Shown: positions 8,911-19,133, counted from the first letter of the stretch. The stretch is 64,000 nucleotides of DNA from Acidovorax sp. A79 (GCF_041154505.1 NZ_AP028672.1:1997001-2061000), one strand, 5' to 3'. The notes: a model not told the origin generated them from the letters alone. Translations and numbers: made by a program.

Positions 8911-9545
8911 CAGCGGGGCACCTCAAAGCTGAGCGTCGCGGTGTGGCGCACGTCGTCGTATTTCTTGCCGTCCACGGTGACGGAGCCGTTGACCTTGGCG
9001 CTCACCTCCAGCACGTAGAGGCCGGGGAAGGGCGTGTCCAGCTGCACCGTGCCGTCGGCCGCCGGGGCCAGCGTGCGGCGCCAGCCGGCGCTGGTGTCCA
9101 CGTTCACCTGCGACGCCGCCACGGTCTGCCCCTTCCACACCAGCTTGAAGGTGTTGCCGCCCGGCGTGGTGGGCACCAGCTCCAGGTCGTTGGCCGCGCG
9201 GGTCTCGGTGCGGCCGGTGCGGGCCTGGTAGTAGGTGACCGCGCCGTGGCCGGTGATGTGCGAGGTGCTCAGGCGCAGGTCGTCCCCCCCCGGCGCGGTG
9301 ATGTCGATGTGGCCGGCCTGCGGCGCCACGGGCAGGTCCTTGCCGTCGGCCAGGTAGGCGCGCGGCGCCTGAAGGGGCGGCAGCGCCGCGCTGCGGCGGG
9401 GCAGCTCGCCCGCGTAGGCGCGGGCCTGGGCCCCATCGCGCTGCAGCCACACATAGTCGGCATGGGCGTGGCCCGCCCAGGCGCAGGCGGCCAGCGCAAG
9501 CAAGGCACCGGTGGCGGCGGAAGGTGAGGCAGAGAGTGAAGACAT
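8910..9545 (-). CDS. Exported DUF4198 protein, first gene of the MacAB unit
   Basis: 211 residues with a signal peptide ending near AGHAHA-DYVW. The mature start DYVWLQRDG and the middle NDLELVPTTPGGNTFKLVWKGQTVAASQVNV are typical of DUF4198 (relatives are annotated nickel- or cobalt-uptake-associated periplasmic proteins). The C-terminal half resembles a Cna-B-like beta-sandwich. The function is not established; metal or metallophore handling in the periplasm is a reasonable inference from this family and from the iron genes around it. It overlaps macA by four bases. A second family member lies only 0.8 kb upstream at 10384-11034; the two share the ELVP...GGNTF core, suggesting an old duplication. 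Confidence 0.8.
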   Translation of the reverse strand: MSSLSASPSAATGALLALAACAWAGHAHADYVWLQRDGAQARAYAGELPRRSAALPPLQAPRAYLADGKDLPVAPQAGHIDITAPGGDDLRLSTSHITGHGAVTYYQARTGRTETRAANDLELVPTTPGGNTFKLVWKGQTVAASQVNVDTSAGWRRTLAPAADGTVQLDTPFPGLYVLEVSAKVNGSVTVDGKKYDDVRHTATLSFEVPR

Positions 9546-9706
9546 GGCTGGTTCGAAAAACGAAGATGAAAAAAACGCAGGCCGTCAACGGCGCAGGCGG
9601 CAGGGCCCGCGCACTGCACCTACTGCCTATGACCAACGAGACGGAAAAAAGGGCACGCTGTTCGGGACTTTTTTTGCCGACGCCCCCCAAGCGGGGCCGC
9701 CGGTGC

Positions 9707-10069
9707 CTACAGCCCGCCAGCGGACCCCACAAGGCACACGCCCGCCACCAGCACCGTGGCCGCCGACACCCGCACCGCCAGGTGCGGCGCGTAGGTCAGC
9801 AGCACACCCACCAGCAGGCCGCCCGCCGTGAGAAGGCCGCACCAGGCGGTCAGCCCCACGGTGGCGCCCCAGGCCCCGATGCAGGCGGCCAGGGACAGCG
9901 CCAGCAGCAGGCTGCCCGCCCAGCGCAGCACCCGGCGCCGTGTGCGCGGCACCTCGGCGCGGCCGGTGACCTGTTCGTGGTGGCGGTCCATGGCCAGCGC
10001 CAGGCCCGCCATGCCGCTGAACGACAGCGTGAGCGCGGCCAGCGGCGCCGCCCAGCCCACCGCTGTCAT
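9707..10069 (-). CDS. DUF3325 small membrane protein
   Basis: 120 residues with four predicted membrane helices: near residues 7-27 (AAPLAALTLSFSGMAGLALAM), 51-69, 75-92 and 100-119. DRHHEQVTGR after helix one is a histidine-bearing loop characteristic of DUF3325. The family is nearly always found with PepSY membrane proteins and TonB receptors, but has no proven role. The start at 10069 overlaps the stop of the DUF3649 gene (ATGA), so both are made together. It probably helps the PepSY protein in the inner membrane, for example in ferric-siderophore reduction. About 160 bases separate it from the next gene, DUF4198. Confidence 0.8.
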   Translation of the reverse strand: MTAVGWAAPLAALTLSFSGMAGLALAMDRHHEQVTGRAEVPRTRRRVLRWAGSLLLALSLAACIGAWGATVGLTAWCGLLTAGGLLVGVLLTYAPHLAVRVSAATVLVAGVCLVGSAGGL

Positions 10070-10377
10070 ACGCTCGCCTTCAGCGCCCAGAGCGCAGCGG
10101 CCAGCACGGCCGACGGCACGGCCAGGCCCATCCAGGCGCGCAGTGCGCTGCGTGCGCTGAAGGCCCAGATCACCGCCGCCGCATACACCGCAAAGCTGAG
10201 CAGGGTGGCCGTGAGCAGCGCGCTGGCGCGGCTGGTGTCCGACACGCGGGGCAGCCCCAAGGCCAGCACCGCGGTGAACAGCGACGCCAGCGCATAGCCG
10301 CCCAGGGCCGCCGCCAGGGCGCGGCTGGCCACCATGCAGCGGTAGCGCGCGGCAGAGCCTGCGTGTGCGGTGGCCAT
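10066..10377 (-). CDS. DUF3649 small membrane protein
   Basis: 103 residues with three hydrophobic helices: residues 18-42 (RALAAALGGYALASLFTAVLALG), 53-73 (ALLTATLLSFAVYAAAVIWAF) and 80-100. The AVYAAAVIWAFSARSALRAW segment is typical of DUF3649, a family of small inner-membrane proteins linked to iron-uptake clusters. Six bases separate it from the DUF4198 gene upstream, and it overlaps DUF3325 downstream by four bases. No catalytic residues are visible. A role beside the PepSY membrane protein in periplasmic iron reduction or siderophore handling is inferred only from this consistent neighbourhood. Confidence 0.8.
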   Translation of the reverse strand: MATAHAGSAARYRCMVASRALAAALGGYALASLFTAVLALGLPRVSDTSRASALLTATLLSFAVYAAAVIWAFSARSALRAWMGLAVPSAVLAAALWALKASV

Positions 10378-10383
10378 GGCGGC

Positions 10384-11034
10384 TTACTGCGCGACGAAGG
10401 TCAGCGTGGTGGTGTAGCCCAGCTTGGCCACCTTCTGGCCGGCAATGACCACATCGCCCACGGCAGGTGCCTCGTGGGTGCCGACGAGCACGTAGCGGCC
10501 CTTGCCGTTGACCGGCACGTCGACGCGGCCGGACGCATCGGTCTTGAAGCCCTTGGTCCACTTGTCGGGCGTGATCACCGTGACGGTCTTGTTCGCCACG
10601 GGCTGGCCCTTGAACACCAGCGTGAAGGTGTTGCCACCCGCCGTGACGGGCACCAGTTCGTAGTCGAGCACGGCCTGCGTCTCGCTGCGGCCGGCGCGCG
10701 CGTTGAACACGGCGGCCTGGAAGCTGCCGTCCTTGGCCTTCCAGGGCTTCCAGACCTGGTCGTTGGACAGGCGCACGTCGCCGGCAGCGGCCACGTCCGC
10801 CTCCAGGAATTCCTCCTTGGCGGTGAGTTTGGCGGTTTGCCGGCGGTCGGTGGTGAAGACCTGGGTGGTGGCGGCCAGCTTGGCCACTTCGGCGCCCTTG
10901 TCGTGCTCGCTGTCGGCATCGCCCACGTACACACGCACCGGGCCGGTGGCATCACGCTCCAGCCACAGCTGGTGGGCAGTGGCGGACAGGGCGATGCCGG
11001 ACAGGGCGACGGCGAGCAGGGTTTTCTTGAACAT
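10384..11034 (-). CDS. Exported DUF4198 protein of the receptor cluster
   Basis: 216 residues. The first 20 (MFKKTLLAVALSGIALSATA) are a clean signal peptide and the mature protein begins HQLWLERD, with a histidine at its very N-terminus as in many periplasmic metal-binding proteins. YELVPVTAGGNTFTLVFKGQ matches the DUF4198 core, and the C-terminal beta-sandwich ends YTTTLTFVAQ. AAAGGAGT lies seven bases before the ATG, a strong ribosome-binding site that fixes the start. It lies 62 bases after the PepSY gene and six before DUF3649. It probably binds metal or siderophore in the periplasm; this is inference. It is related to the DUF4198 gene at 8910-9545. Confidence 0.82.
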   Translation of the reverse strand: MFKKTLLAVALSGIALSATAHQLWLERDATGPVRVYVGDADSEHDKGAEVAKLAATTQVFTTDRRQTAKLTAKEEFLEADVAAAGDVRLSNDQVWKPWKAKDGSFQAAVFNARAGRSETQAVLDYELVPVTAGGNTFTLVFKGQPVANKTVTVITPDKWTKGFKTDASGRVDVPVNGKGRYVLVGTHEAPAVGDVVIAGQKVAKLGYTTTLTFVAQ

Positions 11035-11096
11035 GGAGACTCCTTTGAAAATCGAGAAGAAGAAAGAAAAAAACGGGAAAGAAGCACTGCGGCGCG

Positions 11097-12719
11097 CTAG
11101 AGGGCGGCACCGGCGACCACGGCACCACGGGCGCGCGCGGGCGCCACCGCAGCGCGCTGCCGGCGGTGCACGCGGCGGGCCGCGACCGCAAGGCAGGCGC
11201 CCAGCGCCAGCATGGTCAGGTCGAACCCGGCCAGCACCCAGTCGCCCGCAGGCAGGGTGACGCCCAGGTGGCGGTCGGTGGTCAGTGCGTTGAGCAGGGG
11301 CAGCAGCGCGAAGGCGGCGGCGGCCAGCCACAGCGATTCGAGCCACGCGCGCAGCGGCGTGCGCAAGGCCGGGTACAGCAGCAGCACGCCCCAGGTGATG
11401 AAGAGCACGTGTGCCTCCCACTCGCGGCGGGTGGCGAAGTCCGCCGGGATCAGGCGGTTGGCCCAGAAGTACGCGGCCACGGCCACGGGCAGGCCGGCCA
11501 CGGTGCCGATGTTCAGGCACTCCACCAGCCGAAAGCCGAACTCGGGCTTGCCGCCCGCCTTGGCTCGCTTGTCCTGTTGGGCGCGGCGCTTGGCCGTCCA
11601 GAGCACGAGGCCGGTGGCGATCATCGCGCAGCCCAAGAGGCCACTCGCAAAGTACAGCCAGCGCAGCACGGGCCCTGCAAAGCGGCCTTCGTGCAGGGCC
11701 AGCAGGACGTCTTGCGTCTCGCGGGCCGCGCCGTCCTCGGCCTTGGGCGGCAGGGCCTCGCCCGTGCGGGCATGAAAGCGCAGCCGGTCGCTGCCGGCAA
11801 TCTGCCCGCCCGCCACGCGCACCAGCTGCACGTCGGCATCGGCGCGCCCGGGCTGCTGCACACCCACGCGCGCCACCTGGCCCGCGCCCCACTGCGCCTC
11901 GGCCCGGGCCACCAGCGGCGCCAAAGCGGTGAGCGGCTGCGCGGAAACAGTGGCATCCACAGCGGCCGGTCGCTGCAGCAGGTCGTCGTAGAACACCTGC
12001 GCGTTCCCCGCATAGTGGCTGGCCGCCAGGCCCGCCGGCATGTACTGGAACAGGAAGAACACCAGCCCGCTGTACGTGATCATCAGAAAGAACGGCAGCG
12101 CCGTCACGCTGATGATGTTGTGCGCGTCCAGCCACGAGCGCTGCCCCTTGCCCGGCCGGAAGGTGAAGAAGTCCACGAAGATCTTCTTGTGCGTGATGAC
12201 CCCGGTCACCACAGCCATGAGCATCAGCATGGTGCACACGCCCACCAGGCGGATCGCCACGTCGTACGGCACGTAGTGCAGCATGTAGTGCATGCGGTAC
12301 AGCAGGTGGCCGCCGCCGGTCTTGCGCACCACGGGCTCGGCGGCTGCCTGGCCCTTGGCGGGGTCGAGCGTTCGGCGCACGAAGCGGCCGCGCGCGCCGG
12401 GCTTGCCGTCTGCGGGCGGCTCGCGCCAGCTCACGCTCAGTGCGCTGCTGCCGCGCTGGCCGGGCAGCTGCACCGACCAGTCCTGCGACTGTGGCGGCGC
12501 GTTGGCCTGCAGGTAGGCCTGCGCCAGCGCGACCGCCCGGTGCGGTTCCACCGCCGCGGCAGCGGTGTCCAAGGGCAGCTCGGGGCGCATCCACCGGTCG
12601 ATCTCGTGCGCGAAGTAGCCGGCCGTGCCCGTCACGAACACGAAGAACAGCACCCAGCCCACCACCAGCCCGACCCAGGTGTGCAGCCAGGCCATGCACT
12701 GGCGAAAGCCCTCTTTCAT
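11097..12719 (-). CDS. PepSY-domain inner-membrane protein (putative siderophore-iron reductase)
   Basis: 540 residues. The N-terminus MAWLHTWVGLVVGWVLFFVFVTGT is the first helix of the PepSY-TM family, with the conserved HTWxG; further helices lie near residues 160-180, 205-225 (HNIISVTALPFFLMITYSGLVFF), 340-365 and in the C-terminal third. Periplasmic loops contain the PepSY repeats. The conserved histidines in helices fit haem binding. In Pseudomonas the PepSY protein FpvG helps reduce ferripyoverdine in the periplasm. Position directly after a TonB receptor supports the same task here: electrons from the membrane free iron from the imported siderophore. The ATG start at 12719 is in a clean context. 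Confidence 0.87.
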   Translation of the reverse strand: MKEGFRQCMAWLHTWVGLVVGWVLFFVFVTGTAGYFAHEIDRWMRPELPLDTAAAAVEPHRAVALAQAYLQANAPPQSQDWSVQLPGQRGSSALSVSWREPPADGKPGARGRFVRRTLDPAKGQAAAEPVVRKTGGGHLLYRMHYMLHYVPYDVAIRLVGVCTMLMLMAVVTGVITHKKIFVDFFTFRPGKGQRSWLDAHNIISVTALPFFLMITYSGLVFFLFQYMPAGLAASHYAGNAQVFYDDLLQRPAAVDATVSAQPLTALAPLVARAEAQWGAGQVARVGVQQPGRADADVQLVRVAGGQIAGSDRLRFHARTGEALPPKAEDGAARETQDVLLALHEGRFAGPVLRWLYFASGLLGCAMIATGLVLWTAKRRAQQDKRAKAGGKPEFGFRLVECLNIGTVAGLPVAVAAYFWANRLIPADFATRREWEAHVLFITWGVLLLYPALRTPLRAWLESLWLAAAAFALLPLLNALTTDRHLGVTLPAGDWVLAGFDLTMLALGACLAVAARRVHRRQRAAVAPARARGAVVAGAAL

Positions 12720-12830
12720 GGCAGATCACTCCGGTTGCAGAGATGCGATGGCATGCACCACTCCCTGCCGGTAAAACTGGCGCAACACAGGCCAGGGCTC
12801 CCGCGCAAGGGCCGGCCCGCCGCGCTGGGA

Positions 12831-12874
12831 GCGTCCCCCTTCCAGGGGGCAGGCGCAAAGCGACTCAGGGGGTG
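12831..12874 (-). repeat. Post-stop dispersed repeat, copy 1
   Basis: Read leftward it begins two bases after the stop codon of the TonB receptor gene: CACCCCCTGAGTCGCTT, then GCGCC, then a CCCCCT/AGGGGG hairpin (12835-12849) and GACGC. The same order, with a longer interior, follows the DUF4863 stop at 31694-31760. Confidence 0.75.
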
Positions 12875-12876
12875 CA

Positions 12877-15321
12877 TCAGAACCGCACGTCCACCGCCAC
12901 CTGCAGGCTGCGCGGCGCGCCGTAGTACGAGTTGCCGACCGAGGTGTAGTACACCTTGTCGAGGGCGTTGCGCAGGTTGGCCGTGACGGCCACCGTGTCG
13001 GTGATGGCGTAGCGCACCATGAGGTCGACCACCGCATACGCCGGCTGCGTGAAGCGCACCCGCGCGGCGCCCTGGTTGTCGCGGTAGATCTGGTTTTGCC
13101 AGCGCAGGCCGCCGCCCACGGTCAGGCCCTTGCCGATGCCCGCGATGCGGTAGCTGGTGAACAGCTTGGCCGTGTTCTGCGGCACGTCGGTGAGCAGGCG
13201 GTCCTGTGTGAGGTTGCGCGAGAAGCCCGCCGCGACCTGCCAGCCCGGGCGCACCTCGCCCGTGGCCTCGACCTCGAAGCCGCGCGTGCTGGTGCCCGAG
13301 ACGGCCTCGTACGCCTGGCTGCCGTCCGGCGCGAACACGTTGGGAATGGCCACGCCCAGGTTGTCCTGCCGCGCCTTGTAGATGGCGCCCGAGACGTTGA
13401 GGCGGTCGTTCAGGAACGCGCCCTTCACGCCCAGCTCGAAGCTGTCGCCCGTCTGCGGGTCCATGTAGTCGCCGTTGGCCAGGCGCAGGCTTTGCGGCGT
13501 GAAGATGGTGGTGAAGCTGGTATAGGCCGACCAGTTGCGGTCGATGTCGTAGACCAGGCCCAGGTACGGGGTCACCTCGCCGCTTTCGTAGCGGTTGTTG
13601 GCGGTGGTGGCGCCGGTGGAAAAGCGGGTGCTGGTCTGCGCGCGGCTCCAGTCCACCACGCGCGCGCCGGCCAGCACGGCCAGCGCGTCCGTGGGCTTGA
13701 AGCGCACGGTGGCATAGGCGCTGTTCAGGCGTTCGTCCGAGGTGTTGCGGCCGATGCTGGGGTTGGGCGGCGCGGCGGGCGAGGTGCCGTCCCAGGTGAA
13801 GATATTGCCGATGGCGCTGCTCCAGCCCGCGTGCGTCCAGTTGGTGTATGACGGCGCGTCGTAGCTGGTGCGCGACATCTGCGCGCCGAAGGCCACGTCG
13901 TGCTTGCGGCCCAGCAGGTCGAAGCGGCCCGTGGTCTGCACATCCAGGCTGTCCTGGCGCGGCGTGGCGCTCCAGCGGCCGGCCCACAGCGTGACACCCG
14001 CGCCCGTCTCGCGCACCGGCGCGCCGCCGCTGGCGTAGCCGATCAGCTCGTCGTAGAAGTTGTTGGTGCGGGTGGCCGTGGCCCTGACCTTCCAGTCGTC
14101 GCTGAAGCGGTGCTCCAGCGCCGCGAACACGGAGGTGTAATGGCGCTTGGAATACGCCCAGAGCGGCGCGGCCGAGGCCGAGCGGCTCCACTGCGTGCGC
14201 GTGCCGTCGGAGTAGTAGGCCGGCAAGCCGCCGCGCGCGTGGCCCGTGGCGTCGTGGTGCTGCACCGACGCGCCGGCGAACAGCTGCGTCTGCGCCGTGA
14301 GGTCGGCCTCGACCGCGCCGTAGAGCAGCTTCTTGCGCTCTTTCAGGCGGTCGATGTAGGAGTCGTTGTCCTGCGCGGCGGCCACCAGGCGGCCCCGCAC
14401 GCTGCCCGACGCGTTGATGGGCCCGGCGATGTCCGCCTCGGTCCGCACATGGTTCCACGAGCCCGCCTCAGCCCGCACCGAGGCCTGGAAGTCGGCGGTG
14501 GGCCGCTTGCGGATCATGTTGATCGCCGCGCCCGGCGTGCCGATGCCGTTCATCAGGCCCGAGGCGCCGCGCACCACTTCCACGCGGTCGAACATCGCCA
14601 TGTCGTTGGTCTGGAAGATGCTCGAATAGTTGGAGTCCGTCTGGCGGACGCCGTCGATCATGTAGGTATTGACAGAGAAGCCGCGCGAGTAGATGGGCGA
14701 GGTGTCCGAGCCCTGGTTGCCGCTCTGGCTGAAGACCAGCCCGGGCGTCTGCGCGACCACGTCGGACAGCTGCGTCAGCCCCTGGTCTTCCATGCGCTGG
14801 CGCGTGATGACGCTGACCGACTGGGGCGTCTCGCGCAGCGACAGGCCCAGCGGCGTGGACGTGCCCGCCTGGCGCGTGGTGTAGGAGCCGCTGTGCTCGG
14901 TGAGCGCGCTGGGCTCGGCCTGGGCCTGCACCCGCACTTCGGCCAGGCTGGTCTCGCCCGCTGCACCCGCAGCACCAGATGACGCCGCCGCGGGCGGCCT
15001 GCGCACCACGATGCTGGTGCCTTCGATCACGCCCACCAGGCCCGAGCCCGCGAGCAGCCGGTCCAGCGCCTCGCGCACCGTGAGCGACCCGTTCACGGCC
15101 TGGGCCGAGCGCCCCGCCACCAGCGCGGGCTGGACCATGAGCTCCATGCGTGACTGGCGCGCCAGATCGTTGAGCGCCTGGGCCAGTGGCTGCGCGGCAA
15201 TGCTGAGCGCCACGGCGGGCTGCCCGGCGGCGGGCGCCACCTGGGCGCTGGCGCCCATGGCCGCCAGGCTGAGTGCGACGGCCAGGGCCAGCGGGGCGGG
15301 CCGGAATCGGGTGCGGGGCAT
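12877..15321 (-). CDS. TonB-dependent siderophore receptor with signalling (STN) domain
   Basis: 814 residues. A signal peptide (to about residue 26, MGASAQ) is followed by an STN domain (ALSIAAQPLAQALNDLARQS...SLTVREALDRLLAGSGL), which passes the binding signal to a FecR-type anti-sigma factor. The plug domain has the region LGLSLRETPQSVSVITRQRMEDQ and YMIDGVRQ; the barrel ends with aromatic RSLQVAVDVRF, the usual outer-membrane C-terminus. It imports a ferric siderophore using TonB energy. The start at 15321 has GGGAG upstream and a good signal sequence; upstream frame extensions are rejected. FecI and FecR lie upstream and would be activated by it. A Fur-box-like element precedes the gene. 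Confidence 0.93.
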   Translation of the reverse strand: MPRTRFRPAPLALAVALSLAAMGASAQVAPAAGQPAVALSIAAQPLAQALNDLARQSRMELMVQPALVAGRSAQAVNGSLTVREALDRLLAGSGLVGVIEGTSIVVRRPPAAASSGAAGAAGETSLAEVRVQAQAEPSALTEHSGSYTTRQAGTSTPLGLSLRETPQSVSVITRQRMEDQGLTQLSDVVAQTPGLVFSQSGNQGSDTSPIYSRGFSVNTYMIDGVRQTDSNYSSIFQTNDMAMFDRVEVVRGASGLMNGIGTPGAAINMIRKRPTADFQASVRAEAGSWNHVRTEADIAGPINASGSVRGRLVAAAQDNDSYIDRLKERKKLLYGAVEADLTAQTQLFAGASVQHHDATGHARGGLPAYYSDGTRTQWSRSASAAPLWAYSKRHYTSVFAALEHRFSDDWKVRATATRTNNFYDELIGYASGGAPVRETGAGVTLWAGRWSATPRQDSLDVQTTGRFDLLGRKHDVAFGAQMSRTSYDAPSYTNWTHAGWSSAIGNIFTWDGTSPAAPPNPSIGRNTSDERLNSAYATVRFKPTDALAVLAGARVVDWSRAQTSTRFSTGATTANNRYESGEVTPYLGLVYDIDRNWSAYTSFTTIFTPQSLRLANGDYMDPQTGDSFELGVKGAFLNDRLNVSGAIYKARQDNLGVAIPNVFAPDGSQAYEAVSGTSTRGFEVEATGEVRPGWQVAAGFSRNLTQDRLLTDVPQNTAKLFTSYRIAGIGKGLTVGGGLRWQNQIYRDNQGAARVRFTQPAYAVVDLMVRYAITDTVAVTANLRNALDKVYYTSVGNSYYGAPRSLQVAVDVRF

Positions 15322-15363
15322 GTGAGAGATCTCCCTGGAAACGGATGTTGGAATGGATTTTTG

Positions 15364-15380
15364 AATAAGACGCCTTCTCA
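15364..15380 (-). promoter_or_regulatory. Degenerate Fur-box-like element before the TonB receptor
   Basis: The plus-strand sequence is AATAAGACGCCTTCTCA. The Fur-box-like element before the sigma gene reads AATAAGAATGATTCTCA: both 7- and 6-base arms are identical and only the central four bases differ. It lies 43 bases before the receptor ATG. The centre is poor for Fur, so confidence is moderate. Confidence 0.45.
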
Positions 15381-15552
15381 TGTAGACGCAGGCCGAAGCC
15401 ATCCCCCTAGGTCGGTGGGCCAAGTTTTTTGAAAAAAAGATGCGGGGCCCTGTGCAGGGCAGGCGGGGCGCGCGGGGCCCACAGGCGCGCAGACCCATCC
15501 GCCGGCGGCGGACGGCCAGCAACGGCCTGCTGCCGGCCGCTACCGGGGGTGG

Positions 15553-16623
15553 CTACTGAGGCTGAGGGTGGGGAGCAGCCACGATCTCGGTGACCGCGCC
15601 GTGCGCGCGCAGTTGCACAGGCAGCACGCTGGGCAGGGACCGGGTGAAGTTATCGAGCCGCCGCGGGTCGAACGTGCCGGTCAGGCGCAGCGCGCCCACG
15701 CCGGGGTCGCGCACCACCAGCTGCGTGGAGCCGTACCGGGCGAACTCGGCCAGCGCCTGCGACAAAGGCGTGTCGTCGAAGCTCACCCGCCCATCGCGCC
15801 AGGGTGCAATGCCCGCAGCGGGCACGGCGGCGATGGCGGTCAGGCGGCCATCCGCAGCGCTGCTCACCTGCTGGCCTGCGGTCAACTCCACCACCTCGGG
15901 CCCTGCGTCGGCAGCGCGGGCCACGCGCACGCGGCCCTCTTCCACCGCCACGCGCACACCGGCGTCGCCCGGCACGCCGGGCGTGTAGCGCACCGAAAAC
16001 CGGGTGCCCACCACCGTGATGCGCAGGGACCCCGCCAGCACGTCGAACGGCCGCGCGGCATCGCCCTGCACCTTGAACACGGCCTGGCCTTCGGGCAGTA
16101 CCACCTCGCGGCGCTGGCGGCGAAAGGTGACGTCCAGGCGGGTGTTCGTGTCCAGGCGCACGGTGCTGCCGTCGGGCAGGTGCACCTCGGACTGCTGGCC
16201 CAGGCCGGTCGCGAGGGCCTGCTCATACACGGGCTGCTGCTGCCAGTGGTGGTAGCCCATGGCAGTGGCGGCAGCCACCAGGCAGACCGATGCGACCGTG
16301 GCGGCGCCCTGCCCCCAACCCCAGCTCCAACTCCAACCTCGCGCGCGTGGGCGGTCCGGTGCGCCGGCACGATCCTTGTCCTGCAGCAAGCCGGCCCGCA
16401 GGTGCCGGACTGCCGTTGCGGGCAGTGCATCGAGCGCACGCCACTCCTGCTGCCAGCGCGCCAGCGCCGCCGCATGCCGCGGGTCGGCGTCGCGCCACGA
16501 ATGCAGGGCCTGCAGCGTGGCGGCGTCCGGTGCGCCCTGGCTGCGCACGAGCCAGTCCAAGGCCTCACCGTCGATGTGGTCGTTGGCTTCGTCCGGCATT
16601 GGCATGGGGGGCTGCGCATTCAT
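15553..16623 (-). CDS. FecR-type anti-sigma/sigma-regulator
   Basis: 356 residues in the FecR order: an N-terminal cytoplasmic DUF4880 segment (NDHIDGEALDWLVRSQGAP... and ARWQQEWRALDAL), one membrane helix (about residues 105-125, AATVASVCLVAAATAMGYHHW), the periplasmic FecR domain (QSEVHLPDGSTVRLDTNTRL, VLPEGQAVFKV, VVGTRFSVRY, VEEGRVRV) and a C-terminal DUF4974-like STN-type domain (PLSQALAEFARYGSTQLVV). It receives the signal from the TonB receptor's STN domain and controls the FecI-type sigma factor. Its ATG overlaps the sigma stop, ATGA. The gap of about 230 bases to the receptor gene should contain the sigma-dependent promoter, which I could not assign. Confidence 0.92.
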   Translation of the reverse strand: MNAQPPMPMPDEANDHIDGEALDWLVRSQGAPDAATLQALHSWRDADPRHAAALARWQQEWRALDALPATAVRHLRAGLLQDKDRAGAPDRPRARGWSWSWGWGQGAATVASVCLVAAATAMGYHHWQQQPVYEQALATGLGQQSEVHLPDGSTVRLDTNTRLDVTFRRQRREVVLPEGQAVFKVQGDAARPFDVLAGSLRITVVGTRFSVRYTPGVPGDAGVRVAVEEGRVRVARAADAGPEVVELTAGQQVSSAADGRLTAIAAVPAAGIAPWRDGRVSFDDTPLSQALAEFARYGSTQLVVRDPGVGALRLTGTFDPRRLDNFTRSLPSVLPVQLRAHGAVTEIVAAPHPQPQ

Positions 16624-17132
16624 GGCTGGTCCTCCCCCTGCGCGGTGGCGCGGCACGCGCGGCAGGCCACCATGGCGCGCTGGATGTGCTGCTCCACCAT
16701 CTTGCACGAGATGCCCATCTGCGCGGCCACCTCGGCCTGCGACAGCCCGTCGAACTTGTGCAGGATGAACGCCTCGCGGCAACGCAGCGGCAGCGATTCG
16801 ATGGTGGCGATCATCGAAGCCACACCTTGCGCGGAGATGAAAGCAGCCTCGGGTTCGCACACGGCGGGCGCGGGCAGGTCGCTAACGTCGGGCAGGCTGT
16901 CGTCGGCATCGGTGTGCAGCGTGCCCCGCGCCACATGGCGGCGGTGCTGGTCAATGAGCAGGTTGCGCGCGGTGCGGTACAGCAGCGCGCGGGGCTGGGC
17001 GACGGCGTCGCCGCTGCGCTGCAGCGCCAGCACGCGCGCGTAGGCCTCGTGCACCAGGTCTGCCGCCGAGTCGCGGCTGCGCACCATGCGGGCAAAGTAG
17101 TTCAGCAGTTCTTGGTAATAGTGGGCAACCAC
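16620..17132 (-). CDS. FecI-type ECF RNA polymerase sigma factor
   Basis: 170 residues. Region 2 is YYQELLNYFARMVRSRDSAADLVHEAYARVL with RALLYRTARNLLIDQHRR; region 4 is LPLRCREAFILHKFDGLSQAEVAAQMGISCKMVEQHIQRAM, a helix-turn-helix. This is the short iron-starvation ECF class. It should direct polymerase to the receptor operon once FecR signals receptor occupation. It is first in the sigma-FecR pair with a four-base overlap. A Fur-box-like palindrome 90 bases upstream indicates repression by iron-loaded Fur. The C-terminus is slightly extended and Cys-rich (ACRACR), which is not typical but has no clear meaning. Confidence 0.93.
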   Translation of the reverse strand: MVAHYYQELLNYFARMVRSRDSAADLVHEAYARVLALQRSGDAVAQPRALLYRTARNLLIDQHRRHVARGTLHTDADDSLPDVSDLPAPAVCEPEAAFISAQGVASMIATIESLPLRCREAFILHKFDGLSQAEVAAQMGISCKMVEQHIQRAMVACRACRATAQGEDQP

Positions 17133-17222
17133 GGCGCACGCAGCCTGACAAAAGACGGCCCGAACGCGGCAGGTTCGGGACCGGGATGGCTGAGGGCGCA
17201 GTGGGGACAGGCCCGTGGCTAA

Positions 17223-17237
17223 TAAGAATGATTCTCA
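17223..17237 (-). promoter_or_regulatory. Fur box upstream of the sigma-factor gene
   Basis: On the coding strand the site reads TGAGAATCATTCTTA. It matches the 7-1-7 Fur consensus TGATAATCATTATCA at 12 of 15 positions and is a near-palindrome. It lies 90 bases upstream of the sigma ATG in an AT-rich gap, exactly where iron repression would be expected. Confidence 0.8.
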
Positions 17238-17275
17238 TATTGTAAAGACTTGAACCTGCCCTGGTTCGTAAAGCC

Positions 17276-19075
<1,800 letters not shown>

Positions 19076-19133
19076 GGCGTGGTGTCTCTCTTGCGGTGTC
19101 TGGGTGAGGCAGGTGGTGGGAGCGCCGGGCCCA

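Noticed and set aside
11166..12986. 606-codon frame opposite the PepSY gene
   Set aside because: Composition is that of an antisense frame (H, Q, G, R) and PepSY membrane features are strong on the other strand.
17247..17270. Weak hairpin after the feruloyl-CoA-synthase-like gene
   Set aside because: GAACC and GGTTC pair over a short loop but the T tract is interrupted; not convincing as a terminator.
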